DNA from: Paguma larvata
Lineage: Eukaryota > Chordata > Mammalia > Carnivora > Viverridae
DNA length: 64,000 nt
Assembly (NCBI GenBank): GCA_030068075.1
Contig: CM057844.1
Location: 19,762,001-19,826,000, forward strand
Direction of reading: 5' to 3'
The notes under the pieces were generated by a model, which searched no databases, was not told the origin of the DNA, and saw nothing but the letters and a program-made list of their open reading frames with translations. This document shows, one piece after another, positions 48,362 through 62,866 of this stretch. Position 1 is the stretch's first letter. Each line of letters starts with the position of its first letter. A program made the position numbers and the translations under genes.

Positions 48362-48572
48362 GGGGCGCCTGGGTGGCTCAGTCGGTTAAGCATCCGACTC
48401 TTGATTTCAGCTCAGGGCATGAGACTGAGCCCCACAGCAGGGTCTAATAGCACAGAGCCTGCTTAGGATTCTCTCTCCCGCTCTCTGTCCCTCCCCCACC
48501 TGTGTGTGCGCTCACTCTCTCCCTCAAAATAAATAAAATTCTTTTCATCTTAAAAAAAAAAAACAAAAAAAA
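48362..48572 (+). mobile_element. CanSINE in PANK2 intron 6
   Basis: Head ggggcgcctgggtggctcag and a variant body with cttgatttcagctcagg. tgctgacattca upstream and tgctgatatta downstream suggest the target duplication. Antisense to PANK2. Confidence 0.93.
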
Positions 48573-48752
48573 CTGCTGATATTAACAGTTAACCAAAACT
48601 TTCCCTGCATTAAATCAGGTAAGAAATCGCTTTTGAACATTACAAAGTTAAACCCTGCATCATACATCTACAAAATATTAGGCAAGAACTGCGCTGCAGT
48701 CCATTTCACATCTACTTCAAGTTCCAGTGCAGTGGGAACTGCATGCCCTTTA

Positions 48753-49924
<1,172 letters not shown>

Positions 49925-50170
49925 GGACAAGTGGCGGAGCCGCGCCATCGGGACCCCGGGGAAGGCCGCTCTCGGTTCTTTCATAGCCCTGTACAATGCT
50001 GCTTGACCCGAATGCTACAAGGCAGCACTGTAAAGAAGCTGAAAGCACAAAGACAGCTCGACGGCGGCGCTCCTCGGCTGCCCGCTCTTCTCCCGGCCTC
50101 GGCGATTCCTCCGGATGCCTTCCTGGGGACTCTGGGGCTCGATGGGGCTGCTGTCTCCCCCTTCACCCCC
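49925..50170. promoter_or_regulatory. CpG-dense patch around miR-103-2
   Basis: About 20 CpG dinucleotides fall in roughly 240 bases on either side of the miR-103-2 hairpin (for example ggagccgcgccatcggg and cgacggcggcgctcctcgg), while the surrounding intron is AT-rich and CpG-poor. It could be a small intragenic CpG island or promoter, or a GC-rich conserved element. Function is not shown by the sequence. Confidence 0.45.
49973..50050 (-). ncRNA. MIR103A2: miR-103-2 precursor hairpin
   Basis: On the - strand the mature 3' arm is the complement of 49981-50003 (agcagcattgtacagggcta then tga) and the 5' arm is the complement of 50018-50040 (agcttctttacagtgctgcc then ttg). Together they form the 78-base stem-loop I remember for human mir-103a-2. 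It lies in PANK2 intron 5 on the sense strand, the usual host position; the miR-103/107 family targets metabolic genes, so host and passenger share a lipid/CoA theme. Both arms look identical to the human sequences as I recall them; the loop shows one change (ccCgaat on +). The antisense hairpin corresponds to the annotated human miR-103b. Confidence 0.95.
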
Positions 50171-50446
50171 GCTACCCACAGCCCCCATCACCTGGACTTC
50201 TGACTGCCTTCCTACCTTCCTACTTTCTCCTCGAAAGATGTGATTTCACTTCTACATAGTGGCGATACTTATCTTCACTGAGGAAAAAACATCAGTTAAG
50301 ATCAGTCTACACTTGAAGAGCTTTAACATGGCCAATGAAACCACTCCACCCCATACAACTAGACTCAGGCACTGTGCGGACAAGACAGATGTTGTGCACA
50401 AGGTGAGGCCCACTCAGTAAGTTCTGTATCCTCCTCAGAGCATCTA

Positions 50447-51286
<840 letters not shown>

Positions 51287-51488
51287 AGGGGCGCCTGTGT
51301 GGCTCAGTCAGTTAAGCGCGGTTTGTGATCTCACGGTTCGTAAGTTCAAGCCCCATGTCAGGCTCTGGGCTGACAGCAGGGCCTGGAGCCTGCTTCGGAT
51401 CCTGTGTCTCCCTCTCTGCTCCTTCCCTGCTCACACTCTGTCTCTCTCTCTCAAAAATAAAATAAACATTAAAAAAAAATTTTTTTTT
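51287..51488 (+). mobile_element. CanSINE
   Basis: Head ggggcgcctgtgtggctcag with a small internal deletion, tail aaataaacattaaaaa. Flanks aaatcatg and taatcatg. Confidence 0.92.
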
Positions 51489-51656
51489 TAATCATGGGTC
51501 CCAATACAAAAAACCAAGTGTTTCTAAATAACTGGAAACAAAATTTTACAATAGCATCAAAGAGAATAAAGTACCTAGAAATATATTTAATAAAAGCAGT
51601 ATAACAACTGTACACAAACTACCAATATAACTTTGGCGAAAGAAAGCAAAACTCTA

Positions 51657-51815
51657 GGGGCGCCTGGGTGGCTCAGTTAAGTATCCGACTCTTGATTTCA
51701 GCTCAGGTCATGATCTCACAGTTTGTCAGCTCTGCACTGACAGCGAAGAGCCTGCTTGGGCTTCTCTCTCTCTGGCCCTCCCCTCAAAATACATAAATAA
51801 GCATTTTAAAAAAAC
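51657..51815 (+). mobile_element. CanSINE, shortened, nested in L1
   Basis: Perfect 18-bp duplication aaagaaagcaaaactcta at 51639-51656 and 51816-51833. The body has internal deletions. Confidence 0.95.
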
Positions 51816-51991
51816 AAAGAAAGCAAAACTCTAAATAAATGGAAAGACATTTTATTTTGGATCAGAAGACTTGATAATGTTAAGATGGCAATCCTCCCCA
51901 GTGTGACCTACAAATTCAACACGATCCCTACCAAAATCCTAGATGCCTTTTGTACAACCAACTGACAAAGTGATGCTAAAATTCACATGGA

Positions 51992-52198
51992 AGGGCTCCT
52001 GGGTGGCTTAGTCGGTTGGGCATTCAACTTCGGCTCAGGTCACGATCTTGCAGTTCACCAGTTCAAGACCCACACTGGGCTCTGCACCAACGGCTCAGAG
52101 CCCGGAGCCTGCTTCTATGTCTCCCTCTCTCTGCCCTTCCCCCCTCGTGCTCGCACACTCTCTCTCTCAAAATAAATAAAAACATTAAAACACTTTTT
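51992..52198 (+). mobile_element. CanSINE nested in L1
   Basis: Head gggctcctgggtggcttagt, tail aaaataaataaaaacatt. Duplication aattcacatgga at 51980-51991 and 52199-52210. Confidence 0.95.
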
Positions 52199-52584
52199 AA
52201 TTCACATGGAAATTCAAAGTACTGATTCATGCTACCACATGGATGAACCCTGAAAACATGCTAAGTGTAAAGAAGCCTGTCACAAAAATCTCCTAATAGG
52301 ACACTATTTATATGGAGTGTCCAGACAAGCAAATCTACCAAGCACTGAGGGGGGAAATGGAAAGTGACTGCTAATGGATGGAAGGCTTCTTTCTGGGATG
52401 AGGAATGTACTGAAATCAGACTATGGTGATAACTGCACAATTCTGTAAATATACTAGAAACCACTAAATCTTACACATTAAACGGGTGACTTTATAGCTA
52501 GATAAAAACTGTTTAAAACGAAAGAGATATATCCGATATTTAATATCTTATTCCTGTCTTTCTCAGAACACACACGCCCCCTTA

Positions 52585-54589
<2,005 letters not shown>

Positions 54590-54780
54590 GGAGCATCTGG
54601 GTGGCTCAGTCTCACGAGTGTCCGACTTTGGCTCAGGTCATCATCTCGTGGTTTGTGAGTTTGAGCCCAAACTCACAAACCTGCATCAGGCACTGTGCTG
54701 ACAGCTTGGAGCCTGGGGCCTGCTTGGGATTCTGTGTCTCCCTCTCTCTGCCCCTCCCCCATTCACACTCTGTCTCTCTC
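54590..54780 (+). mobile_element. CanSINE carrying an inverted insertion, tail missing
   Basis: Head gagcatctgggtggctcag. A perfect 13-bp inverted repeat (54651-54663 and 54668-54680) interrupts the body. The A-rich tail is replaced by tcaatgaatctgccaatga. Confidence 0.88.
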
Positions 54781-55075
54781 TCAATGAATCTGCCAATGAA
54801 ATCTGCTCCTTATTAGGGAGCAACATACAGCAATTAAGAATGAAGAGGACATTCAGTCAATTAAGAACTGAGGTGGGAAGAACTCTGAGACACGCTGGCA
54901 GTCCAAACAGCAAGTTGAGACACTTCATAAAATGCGACGCTAACGTGCCTATCTATAAAGCCAAGTTTACACGCACAGGTGTGTGTCATACAGCCATGCA
55001 GAAAACACCAGAAAGATACATAAACTTCTAAGAGTGGTGACTCTGGGAAGATGGCATAAAGAAACATCTCCACCT

Positions 55076-55230
55076 GGGCCGCCTGGGTGGCTCAGTCAGT
55101 TAAGCATCTGACTTTCACTCAGGTCATGATCTCACAGTTCAAGCCCTGTGTCAGGCTCTGTGCTGACAGCTCAGAGACTGGAGCCTGCTTGCAATTCTGT
55201 GTTTCCCTCTCTCTCTGCCCCTCCCTAACC
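55076..55230 (+). mobile_element. CanSINE, 3' truncated
   Basis: Head gggccgcctgggtggctcag through ctgcccctcc. Tail absent. Confidence 0.88.
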
Positions 55231-55764
55231 CATGTGAATGTTTATAAGCACGGACACCCTACATATGTGACAAAGGTAAATCCTGCCTCCGCACCCCCTT
55301 ACAGCACTTACTTCTGTTTACAAGCAGGTCCAGCCCTGCAAGTCCTCCCCATTTAAGTCGCCTCTCACTTGTTTACATTTACACTCAATTCATTCTGACC
55401 ACAGCGAAGAGGGAAATTAACAGGTAACTTCATCTTAATCCTTAATCCTTCAGTAAGAATATTAAGTTACTGTCTGACCAAACCCAAGCCTTTGAAGTAT
55501 TCATCACTGTCCCGATGGCACCTGCTCACGCCCTCTCTGCTGAGATGAATTCAAAACCAACTTCCTGACACGTGAATCTGAATTCCTGATATCTTGAAGT
55601 GTCCTGCTAACTCCTAATGAATCCCAGTCCCTACATGATACAGTTAGACGAATGAATGCATAGCTAATTTCACTAATGCAAAGGTATTCATAATGCATGC
55701 GTAACACCAACAAGCAAACCCGGTTTGTTAGGAAATTTGATTCACATTAAAAGTCAACAAAGTA
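55231..55764 (-). other. PANK2 intron 2, unassigned
   Basis: No feature seen. Confidence 0.4.
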
Positions 55765-55947
55765 GGGGCCCCTGGGTGACTCAGTCGGTTAAGCATCCAA
55801 CTTGATTTCAGGTCAGGTAATGATTTTGGTCATTAAACTGGTCATGAGACACAGCCCATATCAGGCTCCACACTGAGCGTGAACACTGCTTATGATTCTC
55901 TCCCTCCGCCCCTCTCCCCAGCACTCTCTCTACAATTAAAAAAAAAA
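55765..55947 (+). mobile_element. CanSINE, diverged
   Basis: Head ggggcccctgggtgactcag, rearranged body with a ggtcat duplication, A-tail. Flanks gtcaacaaagta and ggcaacaaaata. Confidence 0.9.
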
Positions 55948-56600
55948 GGCAACAAAATAAACTCAGTATTTTCAAAAATATTTCACTGTGGTTTATTAAA
56001 TACTATTTACTCCAAATGCACAAAGAGCATTTGACAGGCATTTCATTTTCCTACAACTTTCAAGGACAGCACTGGTACATTCAAACAAGAAATGCCAACA
56101 GCCTAAGAACCGATTTCTGAGGTCTAAAATCCACTTTGCACCCTCCCCTTGAGTTACCACACAATGCTGAACCTTTGGAAATAGCCTGAATGGTTTTCAA
56201 ATATGTTCCAAAGGGCACCTCTACAGGGTCCTGAAAAAGGTTTTCTCCTGTACCAACCAGCCATGATCCAGAGTCCACCGTGAGGCTTCCACAAAGGAAG
56301 GGAACCGTCTCTACTCCAGCTAAACTTCCTCTTTCCTCACTTCTGGAAGAGAAACCACTGAAAACCAACAACCAAAAGAAATTCAGGCAAAGAATATAAA
56401 AACTTGATAAAAATTCATGTCAATTCTATATTATGACTATGGTCAGTAATAGGAAAGTCAGGAAACAGAAGACAAAGAAAGAGGATATCACAAACCACAC
56501 AATGACACATGGAAGAAAAAAAGAAAGGTAAGATAACAAAGGCAAAGGCAGAATCTCTGGAATAACATTCTCATTAGTGACATAAAAAACACAGTCACTG
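55948..56600 (-). other. PANK2 intron 2, unassigned
   Basis: No feature seen; the - frame 56081-56371 is not recognisable. Confidence 0.4.
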
Positions 56601-56823
56601 GGGGGGCCTGGGTGGCTCAGTCGGTTAAGCATCCAACTTTGGCTCAGGTCATGATCTCATGGTCTGTGAGTTTGAGCCCTGTGTCAGGCTCTGTGTTGAC
56701 AGCTCAGAGCTTGGGGCTGCTTCGGATTCTGTGTCTCCCTCTCTCTCTGCCCCTCTCCCACTCATACCCCTGTCTCTCTCTCTCTCTCAAAAAGTAAATA
56801 AACATTAAAAAAATTTTTTAAAA
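56601..56823 (+). mobile_element. CanSINE, full length
   Basis: Head ggcctgggtggctcagtcgg, tail aagtaaataaacattaaaaa. Flanks acacagtcactg and accatagtcactg. Confidence 0.94.
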
Positions 56824-57214
56824 ACCATAGTCACTGAAGATATTTTCAATCTGTACTGACCCTGAAGGTCAGAGTCTTGACCAATTCACTTGTCCACTCT
56901 CCCACCTACCCCACCCCCACATCCACCCTCACCTAGACTCAAGGCCTTGTACACACTGTTCACTAAATGAAAACAAAGTCAAGCACACCCGGCACGCCCC
57001 CAGCATCCAGCCATGATTCAGAGACACATATAACAGCAGTACAGACCAGTACACATAAGGCAATTGGGGAGAGAAGGCTCTGCTGTTAACCATTTCTGAC
57101 TAGCCGTGAGACTGAAAAGCCACTGCTCTGGACCAAAGTTCCTTGTTTTTTTGACAGTAAACTTGCCAAGAAACAATTGAGGGGGACAAGAGAAATTACG
57201 TGGTAGATGAAATT

Positions 57215-57367
57215 GGAACAATTTTTTTTGAGAGACAGAGAGCGCGCGCACAAGTCAGCAAGGGGTGAGAGAGAGAGAGAGAGAATCACACAAGGGGGAG
57301 ACAGAGAAAGAGAGAAAGAGAGAAAGAGAGAGGGGGAGAGAGAGGGGGAGAGAGGGGGGGAGAGGGG

Positions 57368-57409
<42 letters not shown>

Positions 57410-57590
57410 GGGCTCACCCGAAGCAGGGCTCATGTTCACCCAATGCAGGCACAAGCTCACCCAAAGCAGGGTACAAACTCACCCGAAGCAAAATTCGAGC
57501 TCACCTAATGTGGGACTTGAACTCATGAACTGTAAGATCGTGACCTTAGCCCAAATCAGATGCTTAACGACTGAGTCACCCAGGCGCCCC
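57215..57590 (-). mobile_element. CanSINE, reverse, enlarged by simple and 22-bp repeats
   Basis: The ends are typical (ttttttttgagagacagaga at the tail side, gagtcacccaggcgcccc at the head side on +). The middle holds a long GA tract and a 22-bp tandem array (57408-57532), making it about 375 bp instead of about 210. Confidence 0.88.
57408..57532. repeat. 22-bp minisatellite inside a SINE
   Basis: Consecutive units start at 57408 (16 bp), 57424, 57446 (21 bp), 57467, 57489 and 57511, of the form cagggctcaagctcacccaa(a/t)g with variation. They appear to derive from the SINE's own gggcttgaactca segment. Confidence 0.85.
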
Positions 57591-57617
57591 TGGAAAAAAT
57601 TTTATGACACGAAATGA

Positions 57618-57708
57618 CATTTTTTTTAAGGAGGCTCCATGCTTAATGTAGGGCTTGAATTCACAACCCTGAGACCAAGAGTCACAAGTTACACCGACTG
57701 AGCCCCAA
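57618..57708 (-). mobile_element. Older CanSINE fragment, reverse
   Basis: ttttttttaaggaggctcca, then cttgaattcacaaccctgag and gactgagccccaaaa on +. Short subfamily without CT stretch. Confidence 0.75.
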
Positions 57709-57739
57709 AAATACTTTTCAAACTCACTGCTCAAGATTT

Positions 57740-58118
57740 AGTATTTTATTTTAGAAGGAGTGACTGAGCAGGGGAGAAGGGCAGAAGGGCAGAAGGGGAG
57801 AGGAAGGGGGAGAGGAAGAGGAAGAGGGAGAGGAAGAGGAAGAGGGAGAGGAAGAGGGAGAGGAGAGGGAGAGGAAGAGGAAGAGGGAGAGGAAGAGGAA
57901 GAGGAAGAGGAAGAGGAGAGGAAGAGGAAGAGGGAGAGGAAAAGGAAGAGGGGGAGGGGGAGGGGGAGGGGGAGGGGGAGGTAGAGAAATGAGAATCGCA
58001 AACAGGCTCCAAGCTCAGCACGAAGCCTGACACAGGGCTTGATCCCACAACCCTGGGATCATGATCTGAGCCTAAATCAATTGTCAGACACTCAACCAAC
58101 TGAGCCACTCAAGTGCCC
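57740..58118 (-). mobile_element. CanSINE, reverse, with huge purine expansion
   Basis: The head side reads ccaactgagccactcaagtg cccc on +. The pyrimidine part (purine on +) is expanded to about 210 bases of (GGAAGA)/(GGGAGA) repeats. Confidence 0.88.
57775..57985. repeat. (GGAAGAG)n-type polypurine tract
   Basis: Nearly pure purine on the + strand for over 200 bases (agaggaagag and ggggga units). Open frames there are artefacts of the repeat. Confidence 0.95.
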
Positions 58119-58121
58119 CAA

Positions 58122-58225
58122 GAATTTTTTTAATAGTAATTTCTATATCCAACACGGGGCTCGAACTTATGACCCCAAGATCAAGAGTTACACGCTCTTC
58201 CAAATGAGCCAGCCAGATGCCCCTC
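58122..58225 (-). mobile_element. Older CanSINE fragment, reverse
   Basis: tttttttaatagtaatttct, then ggggctcgaacttatgaccc and gagccagccagatgcccc on +. Confidence 0.85.
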
Positions 58226-59597
<1,372 letters not shown>

Positions 59598-59773
59598 GAA
59601 GTGCCTGAGTAGCTCGGTTAGCTGGGCATCCAACTTATGATCCCAAGGGATTGAACCTGCTTTGGGTCTGCACTGAGCAGGGAGCCTGCTTGAGATATTC
59701 TCTCTCTCTCTGCCCCTCTCCCCCACTCAAGCTCTCAATCTCTCCCTAAAATAAAAAATAAATAAAATAAAAA
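59598..59773 (+). mobile_element. Older CanSINE
   Basis: agtgcctgagtagctcggtt, then cagggagcctgcttgagata, CT stretch and aaataaaataaaaat tail. Confidence 0.85.
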
Positions 59774-60216
59774 TGGGAAGCACCTATGAAGGCTGGGAAA
59801 GCAGAGGGGTACTCCATCAAGCTGTACATAGGGGTGGCTGCCACGGGGAAAAAGGAACAGGCTCTGGTAGTCATGAGTGATCTGGTGGGGAATGCATCTG
59901 GCGCCAACTCAACAAACGGGCCACTTCCCTCAACTGAGAACCACTCCCCCCCCACACCTCCACCCCTCCAGAGCCAAAGTCTTCAGTAAACACAACCACT
60001 TAAGCCAAAGACTCAGGATGGCACCTAAGCAGCTACTATCACCCAGAAGAAATGAGGAGACATGTATCTGGACATATATCCCTACAATCCACCCTGAGAA
60101 ACTGGCAAAGAGATACTGCATCCACTGAGAGAAAAGCAATTCTCAAAATAGAGATGATTACTTTACGAATTAGAATCACCAAAAGGGAAATCTACACCAC
60201 AAAAACAAGAAACAAT
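59774..60216 (+). other. Unassigned segment with coding-like look
   Basis: Open from 59786 to 59989 (MKAGKAEGYSIKLYIGVAAT at the start, PPTPPPLQSQSLQ at the end), then other frames. It lies between a SINE and an L1. It may be a decayed processed pseudogene; I do not recognise the source and see no poly(A) or target duplication of its own. Confidence 0.25.
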
Positions 60217-60908
60217 CATATCAGGAAACTATAGATGCTGGCGAGGATGTGGAGAAGTAGGCACCCTCCTACACTGTTGGTGGGAATGCAAACTGGTGCA
60301 GCCACTCTGGAAAACGGTGTGGAGGTTCCTCAAAAAAATGAAAATAGAGCTACCCTATGATCCAGCAATAGCACTGCTAGGAATCTACCCAAGAGACACA
60401 GGAATGCTGATGCATAGGAGCACGTGTACCCCAATGTTCATAGCAGCACTTTCGACAATAGCCAAATCATGGAAAGAAACCAAGTGCCCATCAACTGACG
60501 AGTGGATAAAGAAGATGTGGTACATATATACAATGGACTACTATGTGGCAATGAGAAAAAATGAAATCTGGCCATGTGTAGCAACATGGATGGAACTGGA
60601 GGGTATTATGTTAAGTGAAATAAGTCAATCAGAAAAAGACAGATACCATATGTTTCCACGAATAGGTGGACTTTGTGAGACTAAGCAAAAACCAGGGGGA
60701 GGGGAAGAGGGGAAAGAAAAAAAAGACACAGAGAGGGAGGGAGATAAAACATAAGAGACTCTCAAAGACTAAGAACTAACTGAGGGTGAGGGGGATGGGG
60801 GGGAGAGGGGGTGATGGCCATTAAAAAAGGGCACATGTTGGGATGAACACTGGGTGTTTTATGTAGACCAATTTGAAAATAAACTATTATAAATGAAAAA
60901 AAAAAAAG
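60217..60908 (+). mobile_element. Young 5'-truncated L1 3' end
   Basis: A single open frame (60296-60754) covers the last part of ORF2 ([15 protein letters not shown] through KNEIWPCVATWMELE), then the G-rich 3' UTR and A-tail. The intact frame over about 150 codons shows recent origin. Confidence 0.94.
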
Positions 60909-60929
60909 TTTCAGAAACTAACAGGAGAC

Positions 60930-61430
60930 TTAAAAAAAAAATCATAAAAATCCTCAGAAGTAAAATGAGATCTCACCCATGAAAAATGAATAAGCTACCA
61001 CAAGGAAAAATCAGAAATTAAGAAATGATTGCCACCTGTGACAATCTACAAGTGACTGCAAGAATCTACAAGTGATAAAATTACACAGAACTAAATATGC
61101 ATACACAAAAGAGTTTATGTAAAACTGGAAGTCTAAGTCAAGTCTATGAACTGTATCAATGTTAATTTCTTAGCTGGAGGTTGTGAAACTTTCAAAACCA
61201 AAAAAAAAGAGGAAGGGGACAAACTAGTATATACTTGACAGAGATTAATCTCAAAAACAGGCTGAGTAAAAGAAGCCTCACACGAAGGCAACATACTATG
61301 ATTCCATGTATATGAAACTCCAGGAAATGCAAAGCAATCATTTCTGTATCTGATAGGAAGTATATTGTAGGCTGAGGGAGGAAGAGGAGGGAAGGAGCAT
61401 AGAAGAGCAGAAGAAAACTTTCTGTATTAA
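60930..61430 (+). mobile_element. Ancient L1 3' end, first part
   Basis: Diverged L1 sequence (gataaaattacacagaacta, gaactgtatcaatgttaatt). It resumes after the reverse L1 at about 61919-62065. Confidence 0.6.
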
Positions 61431-61435
61431 CTCCA

Positions 61436-61918
61436 AATTTTTTATTTATATTTATATATATAATTTATTGTTAAGTTAGCTAGCTAACATACAGTGAGTG
61501 TATACAGTGTGCTCTTGGCTTTGGGGGTAGATTCCCGTGATTCATCCCTTATATACCACACCCAGTGCTCATCCCAACAAGTGCCCTCCTCAATGCCTGT
61601 CAACCATTTTCTCCACCCCCCAGCCTCCCCACTCCCAGCCTCAGTTTGTTCTGTTCTAAGTTTCTTATGGTTTGCCTCCCTCTGTTTGTAACTATATATT
61701 TTTTTCTTTCCCTTCCCCCATGGTTCTTTCTCAACCTCCACATATGAGTGAAAACATAGGATATTTGTCTTTCTCTGACTTATTTCACTTAGCAAAATGC
61801 CCTCGGGTTCCATCCACATTGTTGCAAATGGCAAGATTTCATTCTTTTTCACTGCTGAGTAGTATTCCATTTGTGTGTTGGGGGGTGACATCTTATCTAT
61901 TCATCAGTTGATGGACAT
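61436..61918 (-). mobile_element. 5'-truncated L1, reverse
   Basis: The 3' UTR and end of ORF2 on the - strand (MEYYSAVKKNEILPF, then GILLSEISQRKTNIL; frame 61484-61891). T-rich tail side at 61436-61475. Confidence 0.9.
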
Positions 61919-62065
61919 TTTGTAGTAACCCAAATCTTGATTGTTGGAGGTGAGAGGAGAGCTAAATGGGTGTATCTATATATCTGTCAAAATGCATGGA
62001 ATTATACACTTTAAATGGGTGTAGTTGCTTGTATGTAAACTGTTCCTCAATAAAGAATTTTATGA
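61919..62065 (+). mobile_element. Ancient L1 3' end, last part
   Basis: ggaattatacactttaaatg, gcttgtatgtaaactgttcc tcaataaag is a typical degenerate L1 3' terminus. Confidence 0.65.
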
Positions 62066-62644
62066 AAGAAAAAAATGAAAAAATCTATTTCCAAAATAAA
62101 GTTAAACAAATGTATTTAACAGCAAAATGGGCAAAGAAAAAAAATGGAAAACGAAACTAAGAAATTATCCCCAAATCCTCTCCGATACAAAGAAAAGGTA
62201 GATATATAGAAATACAGAACCACAAAGTCCAACATCTACCTTCTGTGAGTCCCAGAAATTTCCTGGGGAAGGCAAGGGAGAAAAAGACATAAATCATCAG
62301 GTTCACTAAGTGTCAAGTGGAACCAATTAGTGGCAAACGGACAGCCTTAGACACATCCTATTGAAATGTCAAGAAATCCTAAAAACTTCCAAAGATAAAA
62401 AACAATTCCTACAAAGATACATAAATCACCTAAAGGTGAAAACAGATTTTTCATCAGCAACACAGATGCTAGAAGATAATGGAGCACTGGCTTCAAAGTT
62501 ATAAGGAAAAAGATTTTGAAACATATCCATCCAAATCAGCTTTCAAGGAGGAGTGCTAAAGTTTTCACACATGAAAGAGATCAATGTTTACTGCTCAAAG
62601 ACCTTCTCTGAAATAATTAGTAAATGCATTCCAATATAATTTTA
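62066..62644 (+). mobile_element. Ancient L1-derived sequence
   Basis: Resembles old L1 (gatgctagaagataatggag, cttcaaagttataaggaaaa, aaagttttcacacatgaaag). Frames destroyed. Confidence 0.5.
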
Positions 62645-62853
62645 TTTTTTTAATGTTTATTTATTTTTGAGAGAGAGAGAGAGGGTGAGCAGAGGAGGGG
62701 CAGAGAGAGAGGGAGACACAGAAGTGAAGAAGCAGGCTCCAGGCTCTGAGCTGCCAGCACAGAGCCCAACGCGGGGCTTGAACCCACAAACTGTGAGGTC
62801 ATGACCTGAGCTGAAGTCCAGCACTTAACCGGCTGAGCCACCCAGGTGCCCCA
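62645..62853 (-). mobile_element. CanSINE, reverse
   Basis: Complete, ends gagccacccaggtgcccc on +. Perfect duplication caatataatttta at 62632-62644 and 62854-62866. Confidence 0.96.
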
Positions 62854-62866
62854 CAATATAATTTTA

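Larger units (their letters stand above)
51530..52530 (+). mobile_element. Old L1 3' part in PANK2 intron 4
   Basis: Sense-strand L1 (ataaagtacctagaaatata, gatggcaatcctccccagtg, acaaattcaacacgatccct, atactagaaaccactaaatc), interrupted by CanSINEs at 51657 and 51992. Antisense to PANK2. Confidence 0.8.

Noticed and set aside
48362..48430. SINE heads as tRNA-Lys genes
   Set aside because: The tRNA-like part is diverged, lacks a proper 3' half and terminator, and continues into the SINE body.
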